Positions 13,101-21,188 of a stretch of DNA of 64,000 nt are shown one piece after another; position 1 is the stretch's first letter, and each line of letters begins with the position of its first letter. Where the stretch lies: NCBI GenBank assembly GCA_964019135.1, contig OZ025256.1, forward strand, positions 23,939,911 through 24,003,910. The letters are read 5' to 3'. The notes under the pieces are model-generated. The model searched no databases, had not been told where the DNA came from, and saw only the letters and a program-made list of their open reading frames with translations. This DNA comes from Arenicola marina (taxonomy: Eukaryota; Annelida; Polychaeta; Arenicolidae). A program made the position numbers and the translations under genes.

Positions 13101-15325
13101 GACGATATCGTCGTAATCACGGAGACTTCAGCCATACCCCAAAAAGTTCTCGCCATCAGCACCGCTTCTCGCCACGCGTGTTTGTAAAATGCCGTACAGG
13201 ATTTGATAGACCGGGCATGTGGCGTTGTTTCCCAACAACGTCACATGGGGCTACATTACCTCCAACTCCGCCCACAACAGTCCTCCGATATATACTGAAA
13301 CGATATAAAATTTACTCCCCCATTATATGAATTTTCTTTCAGATATACGATCTACCATTATTCATTTCGTTTTATATATTATTCTTATATATGATCCCCT
13401 GTCTTGACATTTCGATGTACCCCCATTTTACAATTGTTATTTGTGGTTATGTACCAGTCTTTTTGAGTGAATAAATAAAAATAAAAAAAAATAAAAAAAA
13501 TGTAATGCAAGGCAAACAATGTTACCCCGTGGACATGGCTCCGCTCTTCCCTTCCTTCTTCCATTGACGCGATATGACCAGAATTGTTTCAAGCGTCTGG
13601 AATATACAACCTGCAACCAATCAGGGCATGCGTGTTACACAGCCATGCCATGCTTTAACTATAAGCCCAAACGTTACTACCGCAATTCGAGCGCGAGCAG
13701 CGGTTGGTTTATATTTCCATGGTGTCTTTTGTTTGTATATAATTGCTGGTGGCTTCTGTTTGTCTGAATTGTCGCATCGAATGTATGTATTATTTCAGTA
13801 CCAGTAAATCAGTAAAACTGATCCTGCCCTTACCATTACCTCCCCCCACCCTTATCCCACACCCACTAGGCCCACTGTCAGCAGTTCATCCTCACTGCCT
13901 TCGTGGACACCATTCACAACATCCGGGACACTGACCTGGCCGCCATTTTGACGCAGCTCTGCCAGCTGTACGCTGCCAAGGTCGTCCAGGAGAACGCCGC
14001 GGACTTCGTACTGGTGGGTCTAGAAGTACCGTATTTGCACGATTGAAGGTGTTGGTGCTTATGAACACCGGGTCGCTTCATAGGGCAAATATGGCACCTG
14101 TGTCATGTATTAGAATGGAGTATTTCGACTTGTGCCTACATTACTAATCCGAAGTGTATTGTTACCATGCTAGAATTTCTTGTAAATGTTTCTGCTGTTT
14201 GTGAAATTTCATCACTGAAAGGCCAAATATACGATTTTTTATGTTCGCCCCTCTCCACCCCCCAGGGCGGTCAGCTGACGGAGTGGGGGCTGGACGCCGT
14301 CCACGCCCGATACCTGTCCCTCCTCGCCCAGCTCAGACCCAGCGCAGTCTCCCTGGTCGATGCCTTCGACCACCACGACGTGGCGCTGAGCAGCATCCTG
14401 GGACGCTACGACGGCAAAGTCTACGAGAACATGTACGAGTGGGCGAAACGGTCGCCACTGAACCAGACACAGGTAGGTGTGGGCGAAACAGTCTCCACTG
14501 AACCAGACACAGGTGGGTGTGGGCGAAACGGTCCCCACTCAACCAGACACAGGTGGGTGTGGGCGAAACGGTCTCCACTTAACCAGACACAGGTGGGTGT
14601 TGGCGACAAAGTCTCCACTGAACCAGACACAGGTGGGTGTGGGCGACACGGTCTCCACTTAACCAGACACAGGTGGGTGTGCGCGAAACAGTTTCCACTG
14701 AACCAGACACAGGCGGGTGTGGGCGAAACGGTCCCCACTCAACCAGACACAGGTGGGTGTTTGTCGGGCGGTCCCCACTCAACCAGATTCAGGTGGCTGT
14801 TGGTCAGGCGGTGCCCACTCAACCAGACACAGGTGGGTGAGGGTCAGGCGGTCCTCACTCAACCAGACACAGGTGGGTGAGGGTCAGGCGGTCCCCACTC
14901 AACCAGACACAGGTGTGTGAGGGTCAGGCGGTCCCCACTCAACCAGACACAGGGGGGTATTGGTCAGGCGGTGCCCACTCAACCAGACACAGGTGGGTGT
15001 TGGTTAGGCGGTCCCCACTCAACCAGACACAGGGGGGTGTTGGTCAGGCGGTCCCCACTCAACCAGACACAGGTGGGTGTTGGTCAGGCGGTCCCCACTC
15101 AACTAGACACAGGTGGATGAGGGTCAGGCGGTGTCCACTCAACCAGACACAGGTGGGTGTGGGTCAGGCGGTGCCCACTCAACCAGACTCAGGACGGTGT
15201 TAACTGACAGCGCTGTCGAGACTACTCACCACAACGGCACCCATCGCTCGTTGCAGGTTACCCCGGGATACCACAAGTACCTTAAGCCGCTGATGGGGGC
15301 TGGTGCTGCGAAGGCGAGGCTGTGA
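986..15325 (+). CDS. ACOX1: Peroxisomal acyl-CoA oxidase, 12-exon gene model (5' end outside window)
   Basis: Flavoenzyme of peroxisomal beta-oxidation: it oxidises long-chain acyl-CoA to trans-2-enoyl-CoA and passes electrons to O2, making H2O2. Twelve exons join with consistent phases and GT-AG borders into about 571 residues, matching roughly residue 90 to the end of the ~660-residue vertebrate ACOX1. Visible landmarks are [11 protein letters not shown] (exon A) and KWWPG (exon B) of the FAD/acyl-CoA-binding core, [14 protein letters not shown] (exon E), CGGHGYSH and [10 protein letters not shown] (exon G, containing the glutamate known as the general base in rat ACOX), LVDAFD and LGRYDG (exon K), and a C-terminal Ala-Arg-Leu, a PTS1 peroxisomal import signal. 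ACOX1 fits better than ACOX2/3 by overall similarity, but I could not run a tree. Six introns carry splice-junction-spanning minisatellites. The first exons lie upstream of position 1. Confidence 0.95.
1111..1370. repeat. 57-bp minisatellite spanning exon A donor (~4.5 copies)
   Basis: Starts inside exon A: the last ~36 exon nt (GTCATAGGGACGTAC...) plus gtgagtcaatagtcagtgat form the unit. Donor-like sites recur at about 1147, 1204, 1261 and 1318. Confidence 0.92.
1463..1570 (+). CDS. ACOX1: ACOX exon B
   Basis: Begins after tttttcag and ends at gtgagt. Translates as [14 protein letters not shown]...AMKWWPG, matching the central beta-domain of acyl-CoA oxidases. Phase 1 at both ends. Confidence 0.93.
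1583..1908. repeat. 32-bp minisatellite in intron B-C (~10 copies)
   Basis: Unit around acacacccatcagtgtataa, starting about 12 bp after the exon B donor. No exon sequence is included. Confidence 0.9.
2257..2376 (+). CDS. ACOX1: ACOX exon C
   Basis: Begins after ctccgcag and ends at gtaaac. Encodes [15 protein letters not shown]...NHEPLPG, the beta-domain segment after KWWPG. Phase 1 at both ends. Confidence 0.93.
2377..3008. other. ACOX intron C-D, AT-rich, no array
   Basis: After ~2440 the sequence is AT-rich with loosely repeated tatata/agccaaa words. I see no gene or minisatellite. Confidence 0.6.
3009..3124 (+). CDS. ACOX1: ACOX exon D
   Basis: Begins after accgacag and ends at gtaaca. 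Encodes [18 protein letters not shown]...DSMLMGNAE and ends in phase 0. Its last 29 nt plus donor recur once, 72 bp downstream. Confidence 0.93.
3096..3221. repeat. Two-copy 72-bp duplication of exon D end plus donor
   Basis: GGGACAGCATGTTGATGGGC through GCCGAG and gtaacacggagg occurs at 3096 and again at 3168, separated by a G-rich run. The smallest donor-spanning array in the ACOX gene. Confidence 0.93.
3222..4175. other. Rest of ACOX intron D-E
   Basis: Mostly AT-rich unique sequence; I recognise no gene or repeat array. A tRNA-B-box-like ggttccaaccc occurs near 3321 but has no matching A box. Confidence 0.5.
4176..4354 (+). CDS. ACOX1: ACOX exon E
   Basis: Begins after gttgcag. Encodes [14 protein letters not shown]...[18 protein letters not shown], a strongly conserved ACOX block. 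Ends in phase 2 at gtgagt. The last ~29 nt with the donor seed a 73-bp minisatellite. Confidence 0.93.
4326..5640. repeat. 73-bp minisatellite spanning exon E donor (~18 copies)
   Basis: The unit is the last ~29 nt of exon E (GTGCGCCGCCAGTCCGAGAT...), the donor gtgagt or gtaagt, and ~40 nt of intron. Longer-range similarity recurs at 292 and 438 bp (4 and 6 units). It ends ~45 bp before the exon F acceptor. Confidence 0.95.
5685..5847 (+). CDS. ACOX1: ACOX exon F
   Basis: Begins after tctttcag and ends at gtacgt, phase 0. Encodes [19 protein letters not shown]...[10 protein letters not shown], part of the helical domain. Confidence 0.93.
5848..6205. repeat. Degenerate short-unit repeat after exon F donor
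   Basis: Variants of gtgtacgtcatg(a/g)gag recur every ~13-20 bp, beginning with the donor itself (gtacgtcatggggg). A central ~100 bp is more diverged. Confidence 0.75.
6222..9361. repeat. 74-bp minisatellite spanning exon G acceptor (~42 copies)
   Basis: Each unit holds ctcctgtattttag followed by the first ~45 nt of exon G (CTGCACGGCCTGTCGGCCGG...), then tgactcactgctgtagt. The last unit is the real exon start at 9314. Blocks of eight units (592 bp) recur, e.g. 6431 and 7023. Confidence 0.96.
9314..9504 (+). CDS. ACOX1: ACOX exon G (catalytic glutamate)
   Basis: Begins after tattttag. Encodes [19 protein letters not shown]..., [20 protein letters not shown] and [16 protein letters not shown]. 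The Glu of FEGEN corresponds to the rat ACOX general base. Phase 0 start, phase 2 end. The first ~45 nt with the acceptor form the unit of the ~41-copy array just upstream. Confidence 0.94.
9505..10098. other. ACOX intron G-H, unique sequence
   Basis: No array, transposon ends or coding similarity seen. Confidence 0.5.
10099..10251 (+). CDS. ACOX1: ACOX exon H
   Basis: Begins after gttgcag and ends at gtatgt (phase 2 at both ends). Encodes [12 protein letters not shown]...[11 protein letters not shown]. Confidence 0.92.
10320..10420 (+). mobile_element. SINE fragment
   Basis: The stretch ggttcgaacgccc...tgtgcaggataaagaatcc...gtctttc matches the B-box region and following segment of the SINE-like copies at 36083 and 60640. 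Truncated at both ends. It lies in ACOX intron H-I, the rest of which is unremarkable. Confidence 0.5.
10931..11036 (+). CDS. ACOX1: ACOX exon I
   Basis: Begins after tcctggcag and ends at gtaaac, phase 0. Encodes [12 protein letters not shown]...[10 protein letters not shown], aligned to the ACOX1 block SVDLVRASE. Confidence 0.92.
11090..12190. repeat. Degenerate ~360-bp tandem repeat, about 3 copies
   Basis: Related blocks start near 11208, 11565 and 11925. Each has a tacaccattctaaaggtaat-like core, then aacctgat..., ggtgcagtt and a ccaagatggcggc-like segment. Old and diverged. It lies in the largest ACOX intron (11037-13869). Confidence 0.65.
12191..13514. other. Middle of ACOX intron I-J
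   Basis: Contains a hairpin near 12656-12692 (atgagac...gtctcat), C-runs near 12600, a CATATG-rich palindromic stretch near 12810-12840, and an A-rich tail (aataaataaaaataaa) near 13470-13500 that may be the 3' end of an old retroposon. No gene recognised. Confidence 0.45.
13515..13625 (+). mobile_element. SINE 3' fragment
   Basis: Shares with the copy at 60640-60860 the ordered words gttaccccgtggacatggct, ccattgacgcgatatgacca and tatacaacc. The 5' tRNA-like half is missing. Confidence 0.6.
13870..14013 (+). CDS. ACOX1: ACOX exon J
   Basis: Begins after cccactag and ends at gtgggt, phase 0 at both ends, 48 codons. Encodes [13 protein letters not shown]...[10 protein letters not shown]; the AHC and AGDF-like positions match ACOX1. 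Confidence 0.92.
14266..14472 (+). CDS. ACOX1: ACOX exon K
   Basis: Begins after ccccccag and ends at gtaggt, phase 0, 69 codons. Encodes [16 protein letters not shown]..., [18 protein letters not shown] and [13 protein letters not shown]. The last 34 nt are amplified about 19 times downstream. Confidence 0.93.
14439..15200. repeat. 40-bp minisatellite spanning exon K donor (~19 copies)
   Basis: About 34 of the 40 nt are the last exon K bases (GTGGGCGAAACGG... to AACCAGACACAG); only gtgggt or a variant is intronic. Later units drift to ggtcaggcggtccccactc. Ends ~55 bp before exon L. Confidence 0.95.
15257..15325 (+). CDS. ACOX1: ACOX exon L with stop and PTS1
   Basis: Begins after cgttgcag. 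Encodes [20 protein letters not shown] then Arg-Leu and TGA. The terminal tripeptide Ala-Arg-Leu fits the PTS1 consensus for peroxisomal import. Confidence 0.94.
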   Translation, partial: VTPGYHKYLKPLMGAGAAKARL

Positions 15326-15655
15326 TGGCACGTGACCTCGTACGGCCACGTCATTTGTGACAGTTTTCACCAGTAATCGAAGCGGGGAAACTGAATATGT
15401 TTAAAGATATATGCGTTATTGTGTGTCGTTATGAATACAAATTATACACACACACATTCCAACTATTACGTGAACGGTATAGATACTGAAATGTATGCAT
15501 TGTTGTGCAGATACAACTTTTTATTAAATTGTAACCAAGCTTAGATGTAAAAGCTTAGAACTATTTGTTATCCTTCGCGCAGGGATTCATTTATTGCAAT
15601 GTCGAAAAACTGTCCCAAATTATGTGTGAATCGCTCTTAAACGGATAGGTTATTT

Positions 15656-15696
15656 AATAAACTTTCGTATATTTGATAGATTTCATGTTTAATAAA
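15656..15696 (+). terminator. ACOX polyadenylation signals
   Basis: AATAAA hexamers at 15656-15661 and 15691-15696, 330-370 nt past the stop codon, imply a 3' UTR of about 350-400 nt. The exact cleavage site is not visible. Confidence 0.55.
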
Positions 15697-15717
15697 AGTT
15701 AGAAAAAGGTTATTTAA

Positions 15718-16117
15718 AGTTGCATGCGGAGCTCTTTCCCGCCAAAACTAGAGAGGTCAAAATACAAATAAGTATCGGTCCTTGAATCATTCAAGATTGG
15801 TTTTGTCTATACTCCACCCATGCCAGACTGCCAAATTGTGTCTCTTAGCCTTGCCCGTGATATCAGTTTACCACAAATTTTCATTTCAGTGGTAAACGTC
15901 ATCAGTTTGAGTGCTTCGCGATGCTTTGTTATAAGTAGCAGTGCCGCGACAGAGTGCTGTGGTGTCGCGGGATAGACACGTTTGCCACACCACAGCCAAA
16001 ACGGTGAGCTTTATCAGGTTTATGAATTTATGGAATGGAACAATCGAGTTTTCTGCAAATTTTGATATAAATTTCGCCTGGGGTTAGTTTTGGCGGGAAA
16101 GAACTCGACATGCAACT
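15718..16117. mobile_element. piggyBac-like MITE with TTAA target sites
   Basis: Inverted termini AGTTGCATG and CATGCAACT are flanked by TTAA at 15714-15717 and 16118-16121. Pairing extends inward (ctttcccgccaaaacta against tagttttggcgggaaag). 400 bp, no transposase. Confidence 0.7.
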
Positions 16118-17132
16118 TTAACAAAACGCATAGGATCAGTGAGTTCACTGCTTATATACACTGATAATTATGTCCTAACACAGAGGATCCGTGAATGATT
16201 ACCCTCTAATGTCAACCCACGTGTTCCATATGAGCGGACTACCCTTGAGATATTGCCGCAGCCAACGTGGTGCCCAGTGCTGTCAGCCAAGTCCTCTTGA
16301 TAAGCATATTGTTTATGTTTGTATTTTATAGGCTAAAAGCCAGCTTCATGCAATGTATAATGTATTGAACAAGACGTGCTTTCATCAAAAAATGAAAAAT
16401 ATTAAATAAAATATAACAAATTGGATGTCGTTTTTCAAGAGCTTGTTGCACAAAAGAGAGAATTGTATATTTTAAGTGGAGAGGTGGGTCGAAGAACTTG
16501 ATTTTCGTGGGTCTGGCTGGAGCCCCTGGATTGTAAAGATGTCAATAAATGGCGTGGGGAGAGGAGGGGGTGGCGGGAACTGACCTGAACGCCGTGAGTG
16601 TATCACGCATCTACTCGTTGCTAGAAGGCTGTCTCAAGCGAAATCTGATGTTGTCGGTGTTCAATAACAACTGTATATGCGGCGCTGGTTTCTGACCCCC
16701 CCCCCCCCCCTCCCCCTTTACACGGCCGTCTAATGGTTGTAAAGCTGCGAACAAGAATAACGTTAAATACGCCCCAATTCGACTGCGATACACGAGATAC
16801 ATTGCTCCCTGTAGTCGGCTATACTGGCATTAGTTCTGCTCATGATATGCGTGGTTCATTTCTAGGACTAGACCTAAGAAATCGACAGCGTTCAGGCAGC
16901 AGCGGTTTGCTCTAAAATAAAAGAATCACCGATCAACTAATGCACCAGCCAATGTGAAGCCGCAGGGTGAAGGGTGAAAAGGCATGAGGGTAGTAGATAC
17001 AATTTTGAAAATCGTTTTCTAAATCCCCACAAGGGTCAAGTCGTCCCGTCTAACTTCCATGAAAATAACTCTCCTGAAAAGCGGTATTAGTGAATCAATG
17101 CTTTTACTTTAAAATCGATCATCCATTTTATG

Positions 17133-17167
<35 letters not shown>

Positions 17168-18534
17168 GCACCTTTAGTAGGATTGGCATGACCAATGTCA
17201 TACGGTCCCCCGTTCATAAGCGGCACCGGATACATATGCCATTGAAAACTGTCGATTTTCCATATATTTTGTGCTTTCTGGTCTAATATACCCCCCGCCC
17301 CCCCCCCCACCCCGCCTGGAACTTATTGTGTTGAAATTTGCAAGTTCTGACAAAATCAATCCAGCTAGCTCGGCTCAGCTCAGCTCGGCTCGATTGATTG
17401 CACCGTGACACTTAGCGGAGTCCATATTAACAACTGTTCATTATCAAGATAATGCACACTTTTTCTGTTCTTTATTTAAATAAAGAACACTTACGTTAAT
17501 AAAACACGGCTAGGTCTGTTTTCCGACTCATTCTTTCAGATCATCAACACTTAAAGACAAAGGCGTGACGTCACACAATTTTTTTATTTAAAAAATAAAC
17601 CACGCGGTGACTTCACTCCTTGCTGTAGTATTCCGTGACTGTCCAGCTCCTACGTCCAAAGAGAATTTCAGTATATTAATCTCAATATATATTATGGCGT
17701 TAAAATAGAATACCCGTTAACTTTATTTGCAGCGCTAATAGACATATTGGCCATTATCCCATATGACTCGTTAACACACCAAGAAATAGTCAGAGGCGAT
17801 CATTCGACGAAGTGCTGGTACGTTGTACAAATGAACTTGGCAGTTCTTTTGATTTGTAACTCCGTTGCAAAACATCCCAGGTTAAAACGCTATTCCAGAT
17901 GTTATGCGTTTAACACATCGAACCCCTACTGGTTACGTCCTTTATCAAAAATGCCAATTGAACCGGAGCCTGCTTCTACGCCACTTGGCGCGAAAATTAT
18001 GGCTTTTGTCGGCGTTAGGGTTAATGCGCGAGTTCATACAGATTTCGTGATTCAAATGGGCCACACTTACCAAACTATGAGCCACATAATTTTTAAAATC
18101 ACCCATATTTCTTCAATATTTGCTCTTCTGTAAGTATATTATGTTAATTTTATGAATTCATTTACCCAGAAGCTGGCATACAAAGTCTAAGTCGTTATTG
18201 TCTATTCCAATAGACCATAGCTAGACTAGCCCAGTAAACTTGACCCTTCTGACAACAAGCTGATAGACTTACACCCCCGTTAGGGCCCGTTAGGGTTGAG
18301 GTCGTGAGGGCTATGCATCAGGGCTAAGCTAGACACCGAACATCCCAGTGGTTCAATATGTGCATTATATGTATAATAGTGTTATTATCCGGGTTTTTTT
18401 GCAACTTGAGTGAAAGGTCTTTGATCTTCATATCCCCAGACCAGAATCCCATATGTTAAGTGAGGCAAGATAAGCAAATTAGATAAAATCTGCAATACAT
18501 TTTGCGGGACTACTGTTTTAGTCTAGACATAATG
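16118..18534. other. Intergenic DNA, no gene seen
   Basis: Low-complexity features only: C-run near 16697, (TA)n at ~17138-17164, C-run near 17291, and a perfect 22-bp palindrome (gttctttattt and its complement) at 17467-17488. An open frame at 17747-18133 has no recognisable similarity. Confidence 0.5.
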
Positions 18535-18536
18535 CC

Positions 18537-18796
18537 CAGGACCGTATTCATAATCGCTACTTAGGCTACGCCACTAAACTTAGCGCTAAGTGGGACATTT
18601 GTCGAGCGATTATCTGGTTCAAAATATATAAGTAGTCACCCAAGAAGTAGATTATCTGAATTAAGAAAGGGCTAAAATTAAGTTAACGAGGATTTCTTAA
18701 TCATGAGCACCACCACAACGAGCTGGTGAGGCTAAGACGAAAATGGACTTTTCGCGCGTAACTTACGAGGGGATTATGAATACGGCCCCAGGGCCT
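18537..18796. mobile_element. MITE with CCGTATTCATAATC termini
   Basis: Inverted termini ccgtattcataatc (18542) and gattatgaatacgg (18772-18785) face each other ~245 bp apart. CCAGG occurs just outside both ends but the target duplication is not clear. Confidence 0.6.
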
Positions 18797-18934
18797 TAGA
18801 ACTGTTCTTTGAAATTTTATCCACATGAACGTGCCATTTCAGATGTTATAATGAATAGTGATGCCAAGAAAATTGAATTCATCCACACATTCTAGCACCA
18901 CATTATCAATTTTAAGGGTAGGAGGCACAATCTG

Positions 18935-19110
18935 CAGGGGCGGATCTAGGGGGGTAGGGGGGGGGGGGGGGTAGGAGTCTTGTTATCCGAGCACCCCCGA
19001 TTGCAAGTTTTCAAAGAGCACCCCCCCGGTAGCAAGGTTTTAAGAGAGCACCCCCACGCTCGCAAGTTTTCAAACCCTCCTCCCTTTGCAAATTCCTAGA
19101 TCCGCCCCTG
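18935..19110. mobile_element. hAT-like MITE
   Basis: Perfect 16-bp inverted termini CAGGGGCGGATCTAGG / CCTAGATCCGCCCCTG, a hAT-type end. ATCTG lies immediately outside each end as a possible target duplication. 176 bp, with a G-run after the left terminus. Confidence 0.75.
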
Positions 19111-19602
19111 ATCTGTCGTTGTGCGGTATGGAAAATAATAAATTTCGATTTCTGCACGTTTAATACAAGTTTAGTTTGTAGGCTTATATTCCATACCAGT
19201 TCATAAATGTTGAGATATCATTTACCTTCAAGCGACAGCGACACGCCTTAAAATGCGGGATTTGGGGTGCTACAACAATATGTAATCATGTTAACCGACG
19301 GGGCCACATCAACTAAGTTTCCGATTAGTCATACAATAACAGGTTAGGGTCAAGACCTTTTCTTTAAAACCTGACGATCGTGGGGAGCCACCGGACCACA
19401 TATATTAGAGATCATATATAGGCCTAGCTGTTGCCTTGCCGTTGGCAAATCGAAAAACAATCTATTCGGAACTCATAAAGCCCCACACCGCCAATTCCTT
19501 TTAATAGATTTTCGTGCCCCTTTGTTTTTTCTGACAAACTTGTACCAACACCGTCCCATGCAATTTCAGCGCTGTCAACTTACCGTGTCACACCAAAGGC
19601 AC

Positions 19603-20317
19603 TTGGCGCAAGTGCCCCCAGGCAAGCCCGCTTCCCTAGGGGCACAACGGTAACAATGTTAAATTCCTTCGACGTTAGTAGGGAATCGACTGTAGCTTTT
19701 ATTATAATGTGTGCTCGAACAATCATAGTGTTTACGTATTCTGTATACCTTGTTCTATCTTCTGACATCAAGAAAGTGTGTCAACACTGGACTGTTGTAG
19801 TCATATTTTCGCGAACAAATGTTGGAGCATGCGACTTTTCCCTACCAACCGCCATACGTATGCAGCGCCACCTGGCGAATCCCGCCACCATTCGAACCAT
19901 TTGTAGCCTGGGTCCCAAACTTTGTAACAGTCAATGACCTGTGAAAAAGAGGACGCTGCTGTTGTCAAAGTTCAAAGTGAGTGACTGACAAGGCCCTCTA
20001 GCGGAGAGTCATATGCTAACGGAGAGGAGGAACCCAGTCGCATTCACAGGTACCGGCGTCCGCCAAAAACAAATATGGCGGACGGCTGGTTGAGAACAGT
20101 TGTGTGCTCCAACATTTCTTCGCGAAAATATTTGTGTCGACACACTTTATTGATGTCAGATGATAGAACAAGGTATATAGAATATGTAAACACTATAATT
20201 GTTCGAGCACACATTATAATAAAAGCTACAGTCGATTCCCTACTAACGTCGAAGGATTTTAACATTGTTACCGTTGTGCCCCTAGAGAAGCGGGCTTGCC
20301 TGGGGCACTTGCGCCAA
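19603..20317. mobile_element. 715-bp foldback DNA transposon (long-TIR MITE)
   Basis: Ends TTGGCGCAAGTGCC and GGCACTTGCGCCAA are perfect inverses. Arms of ~235-255 bp pair across a ~220-bp centre. The element is flanked by a 9-bp direct repeat, caaaggcac, at 19594-19602 and 20318-20326, as expected of a target-site duplication (8-9 bp: hAT or MULE type). Non-autonomous. Its right end is 0.8 kb upstream of the UBR5 start codon. Confidence 0.85.
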
Positions 20318-20996
20318 CAAAGGCACCTTCCTCAGTCGGCTTTGACGCAGTTGTGTGGTACGCTTTCTCATCCGATCCAATATAGGAAAGGGGGGGGGGG
20401 GGGGGTACCCACTCTGAATCGCAAATCCTAAGGAATCTATGAGAGCAATATCGAATCTCCACGATCGATTCAAGACCAGGCGCGAAAAAAAAAAAAAACC
20501 TTAAAAGTGATAATGTGAATGTCGAGGAATTCATATACTGCTCATAACGGATCGCGGTAAATAGGGAAGTGGTCTTCGCGTTGAACCAGAAATTGTACGG
20601 ATAACGATCCCCAAAATTGCCAACAGCTGACTACGAATCTGTCCAAGAATTCCTGAATGACAATCGCGGAGATCGGAAATGGTATTCCCTCCGTTAGTAG
20701 GGCTTTTAGTTTCGCTGCCGGGCCGGGCTGCCCGCTGTGCCGATAATACACAGATTGTGCGGAAGCTATTTATAGACCTGTGGCTTCCAAACTAGATTAT
20801 TCATGGCAATTCTAGTAATTTACTCCCATACTTTTCGCCTTCTCACACCTCTGATACCAAGTATATGATTGCTGCCTCTTTCAGCTTTCAAGAGCGTTTC
20901 TCAGGAGAATGGCGCGAAGATGGGATTACGGAGCTAGAACATAATACACAGTTAAAAGCAGCACGGCGGTGACCCCCGAACTGACCCCAAGTCAAA

Positions 20997-21006
20997 CAGC
21001 CAATGA
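20997..21006 (+). promoter_or_regulatory. Possible CCAAT box of UBR5
   Basis: cagccaatga lies 121-130 bp before the start codon; no TATA box is seen. Position is compatible with a promoter element or 5' UTR, but unproven. The surrounding 20327-21126 otherwise holds a G-run (20390-20405) and an A-run (20487-20500). Confidence 0.3.
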
Positions 21007-21126
21007 GAAGAGAGATCTTACTGAGGCAACAAGGAGCGATGCGAGTAACGTCGAAATAACTTTATCAGTTTATGCAATTATCACCAAAAATACGCTGTTT
21101 CTTGTCATCCTGGGAATGCGAACAAC

Positions 21127-21188
21127 ATGAGCTCGCTCCACTTTTTGGTTCATCCCCTACCAGGAACAGACGACCAGTTGAATGATAG
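21127..21188 (+). CDS. UBR5: UBR5 exon 1 (start codon)
   Basis: ATG at 21127 encodes [20 protein letters not shown], ending in phase 2 before gtaaat. The match to the UBR5 N-terminus identifies this short isolated exon 3.8 kb before exon 2. Confidence 0.92.

Noticed and set aside
17747..18133. 128-codon open frame in intergenic DNA
   Set aside because: No recognisable domain, AT-rich context, no splice or promoter support.
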